From Bauldia sp. (GTDB lineage Bacteria > Pseudomonadota > Alphaproteobacteria > Rhizobiales > Kaistiaceae): 64,000 bases of DNA. The notes under the pieces were generated by a model. It did not search any database. It saw nothing but the letters and a program-made list of their open reading frames with translations, and was not told where the DNA came from. The position numbers were made by a program, and so were the translations under genes. The stretch covers positions 1-64,000 of the forward strand of contig JADLGL010000017.1 in the NCBI GenBank assembly GCA_020849325.1, in the 5' to 3' direction. Below are positions 19,113 through 26,910 of the stretch, in pieces (position 1 is the first letter of the stretch; the number at the start of each line of letters is the position of its first letter).

Positions 19113-20141
19113 GTGAACGTGAAGATTCTTCTTGGCACTGCCGCCGTTGCGCTCCTCGCAACGACCGGCGCGGTGCGCGCTGCCGACGTGATGCCGATCG
19201 TCGTCCCGGTCACACCGGTCGCTCCGGTCGCAGCAGGACCGACGGTGACGGTCCAGACCGTGCATCAGTTGTATATCGGTTCATACGACCAATATTACTT
19301 CGAAGCCGGTGGCTATTCCTACGGCGAAGTCAACGTCGTTTCGGCATCCGGCTGGGGCTTCAACCTCACGGGCAATGCGAGCGCGGGAATCTATCGCTAC
19401 GGGAACGATCCGCTGCTGTTCGGCGCCGACGTCGATTTCCGTGCGGAGCTCTACCGCGTGGTCGGCAATGCCGAAATCGGTTTCTTCGTAGCGCCCTATG
19501 GCATCGGCCCGCTCAACCTCGATTTCGGTCCGACCTTCCGCTACCGGACCGCGCAGGTGGAATTCTTCCACGAGACCGAGGTCAGCATCTACGGGACGGA
19601 CTGGTGGGTCGACCTGAAGAACGACCTGACCGTGCACGTCAACGAGCGCCTCGATGTCGGCGGCTATCTCGACTTCGAATTCGGTGTCTACGGGCCGTAT
19701 CTCGATCTCGGCGCCAACACCAACATCGAGGTCAACGATCGCCTGACGGTCGAAGCGTGGACCGACTTCGGCATCGACGGCATGGGGCTCGAACTCGACT
19801 TCGGCGTCAACGGTGAGTTGGATGTCAACGACCGGCTGACCCTCGAAGGCTGGGCGGCGGCTTTCCTGTTCGGCGGTCCCGGCTTCGCTGTCGGCGGCCA
19901 GGCGACGCTGCATCTCGGGCCGATTTCGCCGTTCGTTGGCATCGAGTGGGACGGAGGCATCGGCGGCTTCGGCGGCGTCGAGCTCGAGCACCGGATCGGG
20001 TCCGGGCCGTACACGCTCATCGGCCACGCGGGTATGAACTTCTATCCCGGTCAGTCGCTGGACTACTTCGCGTCCATCGGTATCCGCTTCAATCTCGGTG
20101 ACGTCGACAACCTCCTCTACACCCACGACGACGAGAGCTGA
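19113..20141 (+). CDS. Outer-membrane beta-barrel protein with internal repeats
   Basis: 342 aa. The N-terminus is a Sec signal peptide (KILLGTAAVALLATTGAVRA, cut before ADVMP). The rest is rich in alternating aromatic/hydrophobic and Gly/Asp residues, as in beta-barrels (YFEAGGYSYGEVN, YIFLS-free). Residues ~165-270 contain three imperfect ~31-aa repeats centred on VNERLDVGG, VNDRLTVEA and VNDRLTLEG. I chose GTG 19113 so that the signal peptide is at the N-terminus; GGGGG lies 8 nt upstream. The exact family is not recognised. Its surface location is inferred. Confidence 0.7.
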   Translation: MNVKILLGTAAVALLATTGAVRAADVMPIVVPVTPVAPVAAGPTVTVQTVHQLYIGSYDQYYFEAGGYSYGEVNVVSASGWGFNLTGNASAGIYRYGNDPLLFGADVDFRAELYRVVGNAEIGFFVAPYGIGPLNLDFGPTFRYRTAQVEFFHETEVSIYGTDWWVDLKNDLTVHVNERLDVGGYLDFEFGVYGPYLDLGANTNIEVNDRLTVEAWTDFGIDGMGLELDFGVNGELDVNDRLTLEGWAAAFLFGGPGFAVGGQATLHLGPISPFVGIEWDGGIGGFGGVELEHRIGSGPYTLIGHAGMNFYPGQSLDYFASIGIRFNLGDVDNLLYTHDDES

Positions 20142-20161
20142 GCCACACTCGCTTTGGCACG

Positions 20162-20200
20162 AACGGCGGTCGCAGGTTCCTGCGGCCGCCGTTGTCGTTT
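20162..20200 (+). terminator. Hairpin terminator after the outer-membrane protein gene
   Basis: AACGGCGGTCGCAGG and CTGCGGCCGCCGTT form a long stem around a TTC loop, 20 bp after the stop, followed by GTCGTTT. A good intrinsic terminator candidate. Confidence 0.75.
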
Positions 20201-20311
20201 CGTGTCGCCTGAGGGACGCCGGAGAGAGTGACGCCCGGCGGGCGGGAGAAGCGGGCCAGCAGGGCGGTCGTTGCGATGGCAATCGGGCCTGGGGACGCGC
20301 ATATACGAGGC

Positions 20312-23300
20312 ATGTCCGCAGAACCCAATGCCGCCCCGACCGCCGACTCCGGCCGTGCGCCGGGGCCGGGCGATCACGTCTTCCTCGTCGACGGCTCGTC
20401 CTTCGTCTTCCGCTCGTACTTCCAGTCCATGAACCAGGACGCGAAGTACAATTACCGCTCCGACGGTCTGCCGACCGGCGCGCTCCGCCTGTTCACGACG
20501 AAGCTCTACCAGTTCATCCTGGAAGGCGCGGTCGACATCCGGCCGACGCACCTCGCCATCGTCTTCGACAAGGCCGAGCAGACCTTCCGGAAGGACATCT
20601 ACGCCGACTACAAGGCAACCCGCCGCGAGGCGCCGGACGACCTCATCCCGCAGTTTCCCCTCATGCGGAAGGCGGTCGAGGCGTTCGGCCTCCGGCCGGT
20701 CGAGCAGTCCGGCTACGAGGCCGACGACGTCATAGCCACCTACGCCACCGAGGCCGCCGCCGCCGGCGCCGAGACGCTCATCATCTCCGCCGACAAGGAT
20801 TTGATGCAGCTCGTCACCCCGAGCATCAATTTCTACGATTTCGAGAGCGGCTCGCGCGGCAAGCCGGGCTACCGGCCGGAGCGGCGCATCGGCATCCCCG
20901 AGGTGATCGACTATTTCGGCCTGCCGCCGGAGAAGGTGACGGACGTCCAGGCGCTCGTCGGCGACCCGTCGGACAACGTGCCCGGCGTGCCGGGCATCGG
21001 CCTCAAGACGGCCGCGGCACTCATCGCCGAGTTCGGCGACGTCGAGACGCTGCTCGCCCGCGTCGGCGACATAAAACAGCCGAAGCGCCGCGAGAGCCTC
21101 ATCACCTACGCCGAGCAGGCGCGCATCTCGAAGAAGCTCGTCACGCTCGAACGGGACGTGAAGGTCGATCTGCCGCTCGCCGCCTCGGCGCTCAGCGCCT
21201 TCGATCCGCGCCGGCTGATGGCGTTCGCGAAGGCGATGGAGTTCAACACGCTCGTCCGCCGCATCACCGACAATTCCGGCGTCGACGCCGACTCGGTCGA
21301 GGCCGATCCGGAGCTCCGCTCGAAGGGCCGCGGCACCGCGGCAAATCCCGGCCAGATCGGCACCATCGTCGGCGGCTATACGCGGAGCGCCCGGCCCGAC
21401 GCGGCCGCTGGCGCGATCGAAGGCGAGGCGACGCCCGCCGTGGCGGAGAAGCCGCTCGCCGACGTCGAACGCCCGTGGACCGGGGGCGACCTCTTCGGCC
21501 GGCCCGAGCCGCCCCCGCCGCCGGCGGGGGATGCTCCCGCTCTGCTGACGCCGGCCGGCGGCGCCGAAGCCGCCGCCGCGGCGCTCGCCCCGGTGCCGTT
21601 CGCGGCGTCGGCGCGTGAGGTGATCTCCACGGCGGCCGGGCTCGACGCGTTCCTCGCCGAAGCCCGGCGGAGCGGGTCGCTGGCGCTCGTCCCGCTCCTG
21701 TCGCCGGCCGACGCGATGCAGGCCGACCTCGTCGGCCTCGGCCTCGCGACCGCCCCCGGCCACACGGCGTATCTCCCGCTCGGCCATAAAAGCGGCGAAT
21801 CCGACCTCCTCGGCGGCGGCGTGGTCACGGGACAGATGTCCGCCGCCGAGGCGCTGGCCCGCCTGAAGCCGGTCTTCGAAGACCGCACCGTCCGGAAGAT
21901 CGGGCACGACCTCAAGGGTGCGGCCCTGGTCCTCTCGCGCCACCGCATCGCGCTCGATCCCGTCGAGGACGTGATGCTCCTTGCCTACGCCCTCGAAGCC
22001 GGCCGGCGGGACGTCTCGCTCACCGGGCTCGGCGACCGTTGGCTGGATCATCATCCCGGCGACGTGAAAGCCCTCCTCGGCACCGGCCGGAACGCGATCG
22101 GCTTCGACCGTCTGTCGATAGAGGCCGCCGGCGCCTGGGCGGCCGATGCCGCCGACATCGCTTTCCGTCTCGCTCTGGCGCTGAAGCCTCGCCTCGCCGA
22201 TGCGCGCGTGACGACGGTGTACGAGCTCCTCGAACGCCCGATGGTGACGGTCCTTGCCGCGATGGAGAAGGAGGGGATCACGGTCGACCGCCAGATCCTC
22301 TCGCGCCTCTCCGGCGATTTCAGCCAGACGATGGCGCGGCTCGAGGACGAGATCGCGACTCTCGCCGGCGAACCCTTCAACCTCGGCTCGCCAAAGCAGC
22401 TCGGCGAAATCCTGTTCGAGAAGAAGGGCCTCCCCGGCGGCCGCAGGACCAAGACCGGCGCGTGGTCGACCGATGCCGACATTCTCGAGGAGCTCGCCGC
22501 CGACGGCCACGAACTGCCCGCCCGCATCCTCGACTGGCGCCAGGTGTCGAAGCTGAAATCGACCTATACCGACGCGCTGCCCGATTTCATCAACCCCGAG
22601 ACCGGCCGCGTCCACACCTCCTATGCGCTCGCCGCGACGCCGACCGCGCGCCTCTCCTCGTCCGACCCGAACCTCCAGAACATCCCCGTGCGGACCGAGA
22701 TGGGGCGGAAGATCAGGACGGCGTTCGTGGCCGCCGATGGCAACCGGCTGATCTCGGCCGACTACAGCCAGATCGAGCTCCGCGTGCTGGCGCACATGGC
22801 CGAAATCCCGCAGCTCCGCCAGGCTTTCGCCGACGGCATCGACATCCACGCCATGACGGCGTCGGAGATGTTCGGCGTTCCAGTCTCGGGCATGCCGCCC
22901 GACGTCCGCCGGCGCGCCAAGGCGATCAATTTCGGCATCGTCTACGGCATCTCGGCGTTTGGTCTTGCGAACCAGCTGTCGATCCCGCGCGGCGAGGCGA
23001 AGGACTACATCGACAGGTATTTTCAGCGTTTCCCCGGCATCCGCGACTACATGGAATCGACGAAGGCCTTCTGCCGCGCCAACGGCTTCGTCACGACCGT
23101 CTTCGGCCGGAAATGCCATTACCCGCTGATCCTGTCGCGGAACCCGGCCGAGCGTGCCTTCAACGAGCGCGCCGCGGTCAACGCGACCATCCAGGGCTCG
23201 GCCGCCGACATCATCCGCCGCGCGATGATCCGCATGCCCGCCGCGCTGAAGGGCGCCGGCCTGTCCGTGCGGATGCTCCTCCAGGTCCACGACGAGCTCG

Positions 23301-23446
23301 TCTTCGAGGCGAACGAGGAGGAGATCGCGAAAGCCCTGCCGCTGATCAGGGCCGTGATGGAACGCGCCCCGGAACCGGCCGCAAAACTCCGCGTCCCGCT
23401 GCAGGTGGATGCGCGGGCAGGGGAGAACTGGGAAGCGGCGCATTAG
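20312..23446 (+). CDS. polA: DNA polymerase I with a degenerate 3'-5' exonuclease domain
   Basis: 1044 aa. The 5'-nuclease domain is intact (DGSSFVFRSYF, YEADDVIA, SADKDLMQLV, GDPSDNVPGVPGIG). The polymerase domain has motif A DYSQIELRVLAHM (~816), motif B RRRAKAINFGIVYG and motif C VHDELVFE (~991). The proofreading domain keeps its length, but its catalytic residues are gone: the usual DTE is VPL (~457), NLKYD is DLKGA (~532), and the YxxxD site is WAADA (~608). So it should polymerise and nick-translate without proofreading. The start is uncertain: ATG 20312 has GAGG too close, and GTG 20228 is possible. The stop overlaps the convergent toxin gene. Confidence 0.96.
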   Translation: MSAEPNAAPTADSGRAPGPGDHVFLVDGSSFVFRSYFQSMNQDAKYNYRSDGLPTGALRLFTTKLYQFILEGAVDIRPTHLAIVFDKAEQTFRKDIYADYKATRREAPDDLIPQFPLMRKAVEAFGLRPVEQSGYEADDVIATYATEAAAAGAETLIISADKDLMQLVTPSINFYDFESGSRGKPGYRPERRIGIPEVIDYFGLPPEKVTDVQALVGDPSDNVPGVPGIGLKTAAALIAEFGDVETLLARVGDIKQPKRRESLITYAEQARISKKLVTLERDVKVDLPLAASALSAFDPRRLMAFAKAMEFNTLVRRITDNSGVDADSVEADPELRSKGRGTAANPGQIGTIVGGYTRSARPDAAAGAIEGEATPAVAEKPLADVERPWTGGDLFGRPEPPPPPAGDAPALLTPAGGAEAAAAALAPVPFAASAREVISTAAGLDAFLAEARRSGSLALVPLLSPADAMQADLVGLGLATAPGHTAYLPLGHKSGESDLLGGGVVTGQMSAAEALARLKPVFEDRTVRKIGHDLKGAALVLSRHRIALDPVEDVMLLAYALEAGRRDVSLTGLGDRWLDHHPGDVKALLGTGRNAIGFDRLSIEAAGAWAADAADIAFRLALALKPRLADARVTTVYELLERPMVTVLAAMEKEGITVDRQILSRLSGDFSQTMARLEDEIATLAGEPFNLGSPKQLGEILFEKKGLPGGRRTKTGAWSTDADILEELAADGHELPARILDWRQVSKLKSTYTDALPDFINPETGRVHTSYALAATPTARLSSSDPNLQNIPVRTEMGRKIRTAFVAADGNRLISADYSQIELRVLAHMAEIPQLRQAFADGIDIHAMTASEMFGVPVSGMPPDVRRRAKAINFGIVYGISAFGLANQLSIPRGEAKDYIDRYFQRFPGIRDYMESTKAFCRANGFVTTVFGRKCHYPLILSRNPAERAFNERAAVNATIQGSAADIIRRAMIRMPAALKGAGLSVRMLLQVHDELVFEANEEEIAKALPLIRAVMERAPEPAAKLRVPLQVDARAGENWEAAH

Positions 23447-23850
23447 CGGTTGGTGCGGATGTAATGGGTTCCGATGTCGATCCATAGCCGACGCGACGGC
23501 TTCTCGCGGCAGTAGCCCCATTCGAGCTGAATGAGGCTCATCGCCTGTTCCAGCCGCAAATGCGCCGTCGGCTCGGGGCACGCCAGAAGGATGACGCAAA
23601 GCGTCTTCAGGCGATCCTGCCTCAGCTTGGCATCGTAGCGGCGGACCGCTCTGCTCGCGTCGCGGTCGATGACCAGCAGGACGGCATCGAGCCGGATGGC
23701 GGTCTCATAGACCTCGTCGTCGGTCGTCCGCTCCGGAAGCACGTCGCGGTGACGGACGACCAGATGACCGCGCAGCGAGAGAATCCTGCCGACCGAGTCC
23801 GGCACTCCGGCGTTAAGGAGCGCACGAAACGTCTCGGTCGGACCGGTCAA
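23443..23850 (-). CDS. DUF5615 PIN-like toxin
   Basis: 135 aa, a PIN-like RNase candidate. The family pattern is seen in ALLNAGVPDSVGRIL, LRGHLVVRHRD, TTDDEVYETA and LLVIDRD. The first catalytic Asp expected in the LLDxxxP motif is Asn here, which may weaken activity. The start is TTG 23850, overlapping the stop of the upstream antitoxin gene as TTGA, typical of a coupled toxin-antitoxin pair. The stop (TAA) overlaps the polA stop on the other strand. Confidence 0.8.
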   Translation of the reverse strand: MTGPTETFRALLNAGVPDSVGRILSLRGHLVVRHRDVLPERTTDDEVYETAIRLDAVLLVIDRDASRAVRRYDAKLRQDRLKTLCVILLACPEPTAHLRLEQAMSLIQLEWGYCREKPSRRLWIDIGTHYIRTNR

Positions 23851-24479
23851 GCCGCCGCATCGTAAGCGAGAGCAGCGGCAATGTCGGCCTCGGTGAGAGA
23901 CGGGTATTCCGCCCGAATCTCCTCGCTTGAAAAGCCCGCATCGGCGTACGCCTTCACCGTACTCACGGGTATGCGGGTGCCGGCGACCACGGGCTGGTTA
24001 CCTGCAACGTTCCGCTTCCTATCGACGTGCCCAAAACTCGTCGGGTCGCGCTTGAACAGGTTCCGGACGGCGGCGCTGGTGTCGCCGGTCACCTTTGCAA
24101 GCGGGATCTGAAGGACACCCTGCCCGGAGAGAACGTCCTCGACTTCGTCCGTCTCCGGATTGACGAACGCGACCCGGCCGTTGACGACGTAGAGAACCGT
24201 CTTCGACCACATGTCGTCGCCCAGATGCAGCAACTGCTCGCGGACCTCGCGAAGATGAGGCAGCGAGATGCCTGCCTCGTTGCGGAGCGCATTCAGGACA
24301 CGGAGCGCAACGATGTCGCGGAAGCTGTAGAGCCGAGCGTGTCCGCGGCCCTGCGCCCGCGCGCCGAGGCTCGGCGGGAAGAAATCGGGCGCCCAATACG
24401 ACAACTGTCTCTTGGTTATGCCCGTGAGTCTCGAAGCGGTGTCGGCATTGAAGGCCGCGCGGATGGCAGCATCGCTCAT
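23847..24479 (-). CDS. MerR-like/DUF433 antitoxin and regulator
   Basis: 210 aa. The N-terminal ~75 aa are a MerR-type helix-turn-helix (FNADTASRLTGITKRQLSYW). The C-terminal ~50 aa are DUF433 (NQPVVAGTRIPVSTVKAYAD, then a FSSEEIRAEYPSL helix), the VapB-like partner of DUF5615 toxins. The middle part has a small beta region. It probably neutralises the downstream toxin and represses the operon. ATG 24479 gives MSDAAIRAAF; the longer ORF-track start is less natural. Confidence 0.82.
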   Translation of the reverse strand: MSDAAIRAAFNADTASRLTGITKRQLSYWAPDFFPPSLGARAQGRGHARLYSFRDIVALRVLNALRNEAGISLPHLREVREQLLHLGDDMWSKTVLYVVNGRVAFVNPETDEVEDVLSGQGVLQIPLAKVTGDTSAAVRNLFKRDPTSFGHVDRKRNVAGNQPVVAGTRIPVSTVKAYADAGFSSEEIRAEYPSLTEADIAAALAYDAAA

Positions 24480-24563
24480 CTCGGCAGAATAGCACACGAC
24501 CAGTTCAGAGATACCATCTCTGGATGGACTCGGTTGGATGGCAGCCTGGCCCGCCGCTTCCAT

Positions 24564-24614
24564 CTACTTTGCGTCGATCTCGATGACGTTGCGGTCGGGA
24601 TCGAGGATGGGCGC
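24564..24614 (-). pseudogene. 3' fragment of a glyoxalase/VOC-family gene
   Basis: On the minus strand this reads ILDPDRNVIEIDAK and a TAG stop, the same ending as the complete VOC protein at 25442-25882 (ILDPDRNVIEINAEQ). 34 bp are identical between the two sites. No upstream part of the gene is present, so it is a remnant or a partial duplication rather than a working gene. Confidence 0.6.
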
Positions 24615-24632
24615 ACTGAGCGGGCGCGATGG

Positions 24633-25085
24633 CTACCGGGTGCAGGCCTTTGCGTAGCCTTCCAGGATCATGCCCCAGCTCGAGCCGTAGCTGCCACGAA
24701 GCATTTCCGCGAGGTCGCCGAAGACCTCCCAATTGCTCTGGGTGAGCGTGACCTCGGTTCGGTCGGTCGCGAGGGAAACGAACCTGACCTCGACCAGGCT
24801 CGCCTGACTGGCCGGCATGCCCATGTGGAAGTCGAACGCAGCATAGTGCGGCGGCTCGATCGATCGAAAGCTGCCCCAATGATGTTCGGTGCCGTCCCCG
24901 CCGATCTCGACGATCTTCCCGCCAACGCGCGGCTCGACCTCGAGGCTCCGAGCGGGCGTGCCGGTCCGCAGGGACATGGCCCGCTTGTGGAGCGGCCACC
25001 AGCTCCCCATGCCCCCGACGAAGACGTCGAAGGCACGGGTCACGCCGCAGGGGACTTCGATCTTCGTGACGACGGGGGCCAGCAT
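24633..25085 (-). CDS. SRPBCC/AHSA1-domain protein
   Basis: 150 aa with an activator-of-Hsp90-ATPase-1-like START fold. VPCGVTRAFDVFVGGMGSWW is the usual opening and SWGMILEGYAKAC the closing helix of this family, which binds hydrophobic ligands. It lies 12 bp downstream of an ArsR-type regulator gene, the standard arrangement for this pair, so it is probably derepressed when that regulator leaves its operator. The ligand is unknown. Confidence 0.87.
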   Translation of the reverse strand: MLAPVVTKIEVPCGVTRAFDVFVGGMGSWWPLHKRAMSLRTGTPARSLEVEPRVGGKIVEIGGDGTEHHWGSFRSIEPPHYAAFDFHMGMPASQASLVEVRFVSLATDRTEVTLTQSNWEVFGDLAEMLRGSYGSSWGMILEGYAKACTR

Positions 25086-25097
25086 CGTTGTTCTTTC

Positions 25098-25409
25098 CTA
25101 GTTGCCTTGGTTGAGCCTGGCGATGTGGTCGCCATATGCCCCGAGAGCGTCCGACCAGAAGCTCTCGATGTAGCGCCGGAGCTCGGCCAGGCCTTCCCGC
25201 CTGATCGAGTAGAGGCGAAAGCTGCCGCGGCTCTCGACGTCGACCAGCCTTGCCGCCTCCAGGACCTTGAGATGCTGCGAGACGGCCGGCCTGCTCACGG
25301 GCTGCTCCCGCGCCAGCTCCGTGACGGTCATCGCCTTCCCGCGCAGCGCCTCGAAAATGTGCCGTCGCGTCGGATCGGCAAGCGCCGCAAGAGCATCGAC
25401 GTAAGTCAT
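25098..25409 (-). CDS. ArsR-family transcriptional repressor
   Basis: 103 aa winged helix-turn-helix. ALADPTRRHIFEAL and the recognition helix VSRPAVSQHLKVLEAARLV are typical. There is no Cys pair for metal binding, which fits the non-metal ArsR group that accompanies SRPBCC genes. It probably represses itself and the downstream gene through the CTTAC/GTAAG sites that overlap its start codon. Confidence 0.93.
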   Translation of the reverse strand: MTYVDALAALADPTRRHIFEALRGKAMTVTELAREQPVSRPAVSQHLKVLEAARLVDVESRGSFRLYSIRREGLAELRRYIESFWSDALGAYGDHIARLNQGN

Positions 25410-25438
25410 GACTTACGTGTAAGCTATGGCTTACGTGT
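25401..25438. promoter_or_regulatory. Operator-like palindromes at the arsR start
   Basis: A perfect 16-bp palindrome GTAAGTCATGACTTAC contains the arsR start codon. It is followed by the near-palindrome CTTACGTGTAAG and one more CTTACGTG. Repeated GTAAG/CTTAC half-sites fit a dimeric winged-helix repressor acting on its own promoter. Confidence 0.65.
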
Positions 25439-25441
25439 CCG

Positions 25442-25882
25442 TCAATGGGAGCCGCCGTCCAGCTGCTCCGCGTTGATCTCGATGACGTTGCGGTCGGGAT
25501 CGAGGATGTAGATCTGCGGGAAGCCGGCGGTCGCCCTCGGGTTCACCTTCATGCGGAAAAGGTCGTCGGCCGCCGCTTCATCGTAGCCGGCAGCCCGGAA
25601 GTGGCGGAGCGCCGCCGCATAGCTCGGGACGCGGACGGCGAAGTGGATGTCGCGCGAATCGACCGCCTTCCCGTGCCGCATCGTCGGCGACCCCGATCCG
25701 CCGCCGATCAGGTGGAGCTGCTGGCCCGCCGCGCCCACCGCGAACCACGCCCCCGGAAAATCGAACGGCGGCCGCTCGATCTCGGCGAGCCCCAGAACCT
25801 CGCGGTAGAACCGCCGCGACCGCTCGACGTCCGTCACCGGCAGGCTGACATGGTGGAGGTTCTCGATCGACAGGGAAGGCAT
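25442..25882 (-). CDS. Glyoxalase/VOC-superfamily protein
   Basis: 146 aa. It has two beta-alpha-beta-beta-beta modules: NLHHVSLPVTDVERSRRFY opens the first and DIHFAVRVPSYAAALRHF the second, and it ends ILDPDRNVIEINAE. The metal ligands His (in LHHVS), His (in QLHLIG), His (in DIHFAV) and Glu (in VIEIN) appear intact. It is probably a metal-dependent lyase or dioxygenase-type enzyme acting on an unknown small molecule. It lies upstream of the ArsR operator region in the same orientation. Confidence 0.88.
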   Translation of the reverse strand: MPSLSIENLHHVSLPVTDVERSRRFYREVLGLAEIERPPFDFPGAWFAVGAAGQQLHLIGGGSGSPTMRHGKAVDSRDIHFAVRVPSYAAALRHFRAAGYDEAAADDLFRMKVNPRATAGFPQIYILDPDRNVIEINAEQLDGGSH

Positions 25883-25998
25883 CCTGGGCTCCTGGCACGG
25901 CAGCGCGAACGGGCCGATCGATTTCCTACCACGAAGGCCCCGCCGGAAAGGTCGCCGACGCCGGTTGATCCCTCCCGCCCCACGCGGGACAAGGAGGC

Positions 25999-26853
25999 AT
26001 GACCACGCCTCCGGCGCTTGCCGCGATCGTCCTCTCCGTCCGCGCGGCGCCCGAACTGGTCGAGGCCGTGCGGTCGCTCGTGGCCCAGCCCGAGCCGCTC
26101 GAGATCGTCGTCGTCAATTCCGGCGGCGGCGATGCCGCGGCGCTGCTGCAGCGCGCCGGGCTCGACGTCCCGGTGGTCGAGAGCCCGGCCCTCCTCAACC
26201 CCGGCGCGGCGCGGAACCGCGGCATCGCGGCGACGCGCGCGCCGATCGTCGCCTTCCTCGCGCAGGATTGCCTCGCCTCGCCCGGCTGGGCCGCCGCGCG
26301 CCTCGCGGCACACCGGAGCGGCCACGCCGCCGTCGGGAGCGCGCTCGTCCACGACCGGCCGGGCAATCCGATCGCCTGCGCGGCGCACCTCTTTCTCTAC
26401 TTCCGCCGGCTGCCCGGCACGCCGCCCGCGAAAGCCCTCGTCTACGGCGCCTCCTACGACCGCGTTCTCTTCGAACGACACGGCCTGTTCTGCGAAAACC
26501 TCCGCACCGGCGAGGACACCGAATTCCACGACCGCCTTCCGCCTGCCGACCGTCCCGTCTGGGCGCCGGCGGTGCGTACCGTGCACCGGACGCCGGGCCG
26601 GCTCGGCCCCCTCGTCCGCGATCACCTCCATCGCGGCCGGCGCATGGTTCAGGCGCGGAAGGCGCTGCGCGGTTCCTCGGCGCTCCGCATCGTGTTCGGC
26701 ACGCTGAAAGGCCTCGCCCCGAAAATGGTCCGGGGCTTCCGCTGGTCCGCAAGAGGCGAGCGGACGACCGTCGTCCTGTCGTTCCCGTTCATGGTGCTCG
26801 GCGCCGGCGCCTACATCTGCGGCGCCCTGACGCCCGACCGGCCGGCCGATTGA
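25999..26853 (+). CDS. Family 2 glycosyltransferase
   Basis: 284 aa GT-A fold. Seen: LAAIVLSVRAAPELVEAVRS, IVVVNSGGGD, NPGAARNRGIA and AFLAQDC, then GEDTEFHDRL as the acceptor-side ED pair. A hydrophobic stretch near the C-terminus (SFPFMVLGAGAYICGAL) may tether it to the membrane. AAGGAGG lies just upstream of the ATG. First gene of a four-gene glycan cluster. Confidence 0.88.
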   Translation: MTTPPALAAIVLSVRAAPELVEAVRSLVAQPEPLEIVVVNSGGGDAAALLQRAGLDVPVVESPALLNPGAARNRGIAATRAPIVAFLAQDCLASPGWAAARLAAHRSGHAAVGSALVHDRPGNPIACAAHLFLYFRRLPGTPPAKALVYGASYDRVLFERHGLFCENLRTGEDTEFHDRLPPADRPVWAPAVRTVHRTPGRLGPLVRDHLHRGRRMVQARKALRGSSALRIVFGTLKGLAPKMVRGFRWSARGERTTVVLSFPFMVLGAGAYICGALTPDRPAD

Positions 26854-26910
26854 AGCGGCGGCCTTTCGCGGCCATAGTCCGCGGCCCGCAACCAGTCACC
26901 CGGGTGAGGA

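Noticed and set aside
20117-23599. 1160-aa minus-strand ORF opposite polA
   Set aside because: Antisense shadow; no domain, Arg/Asp/Val-rich composition.
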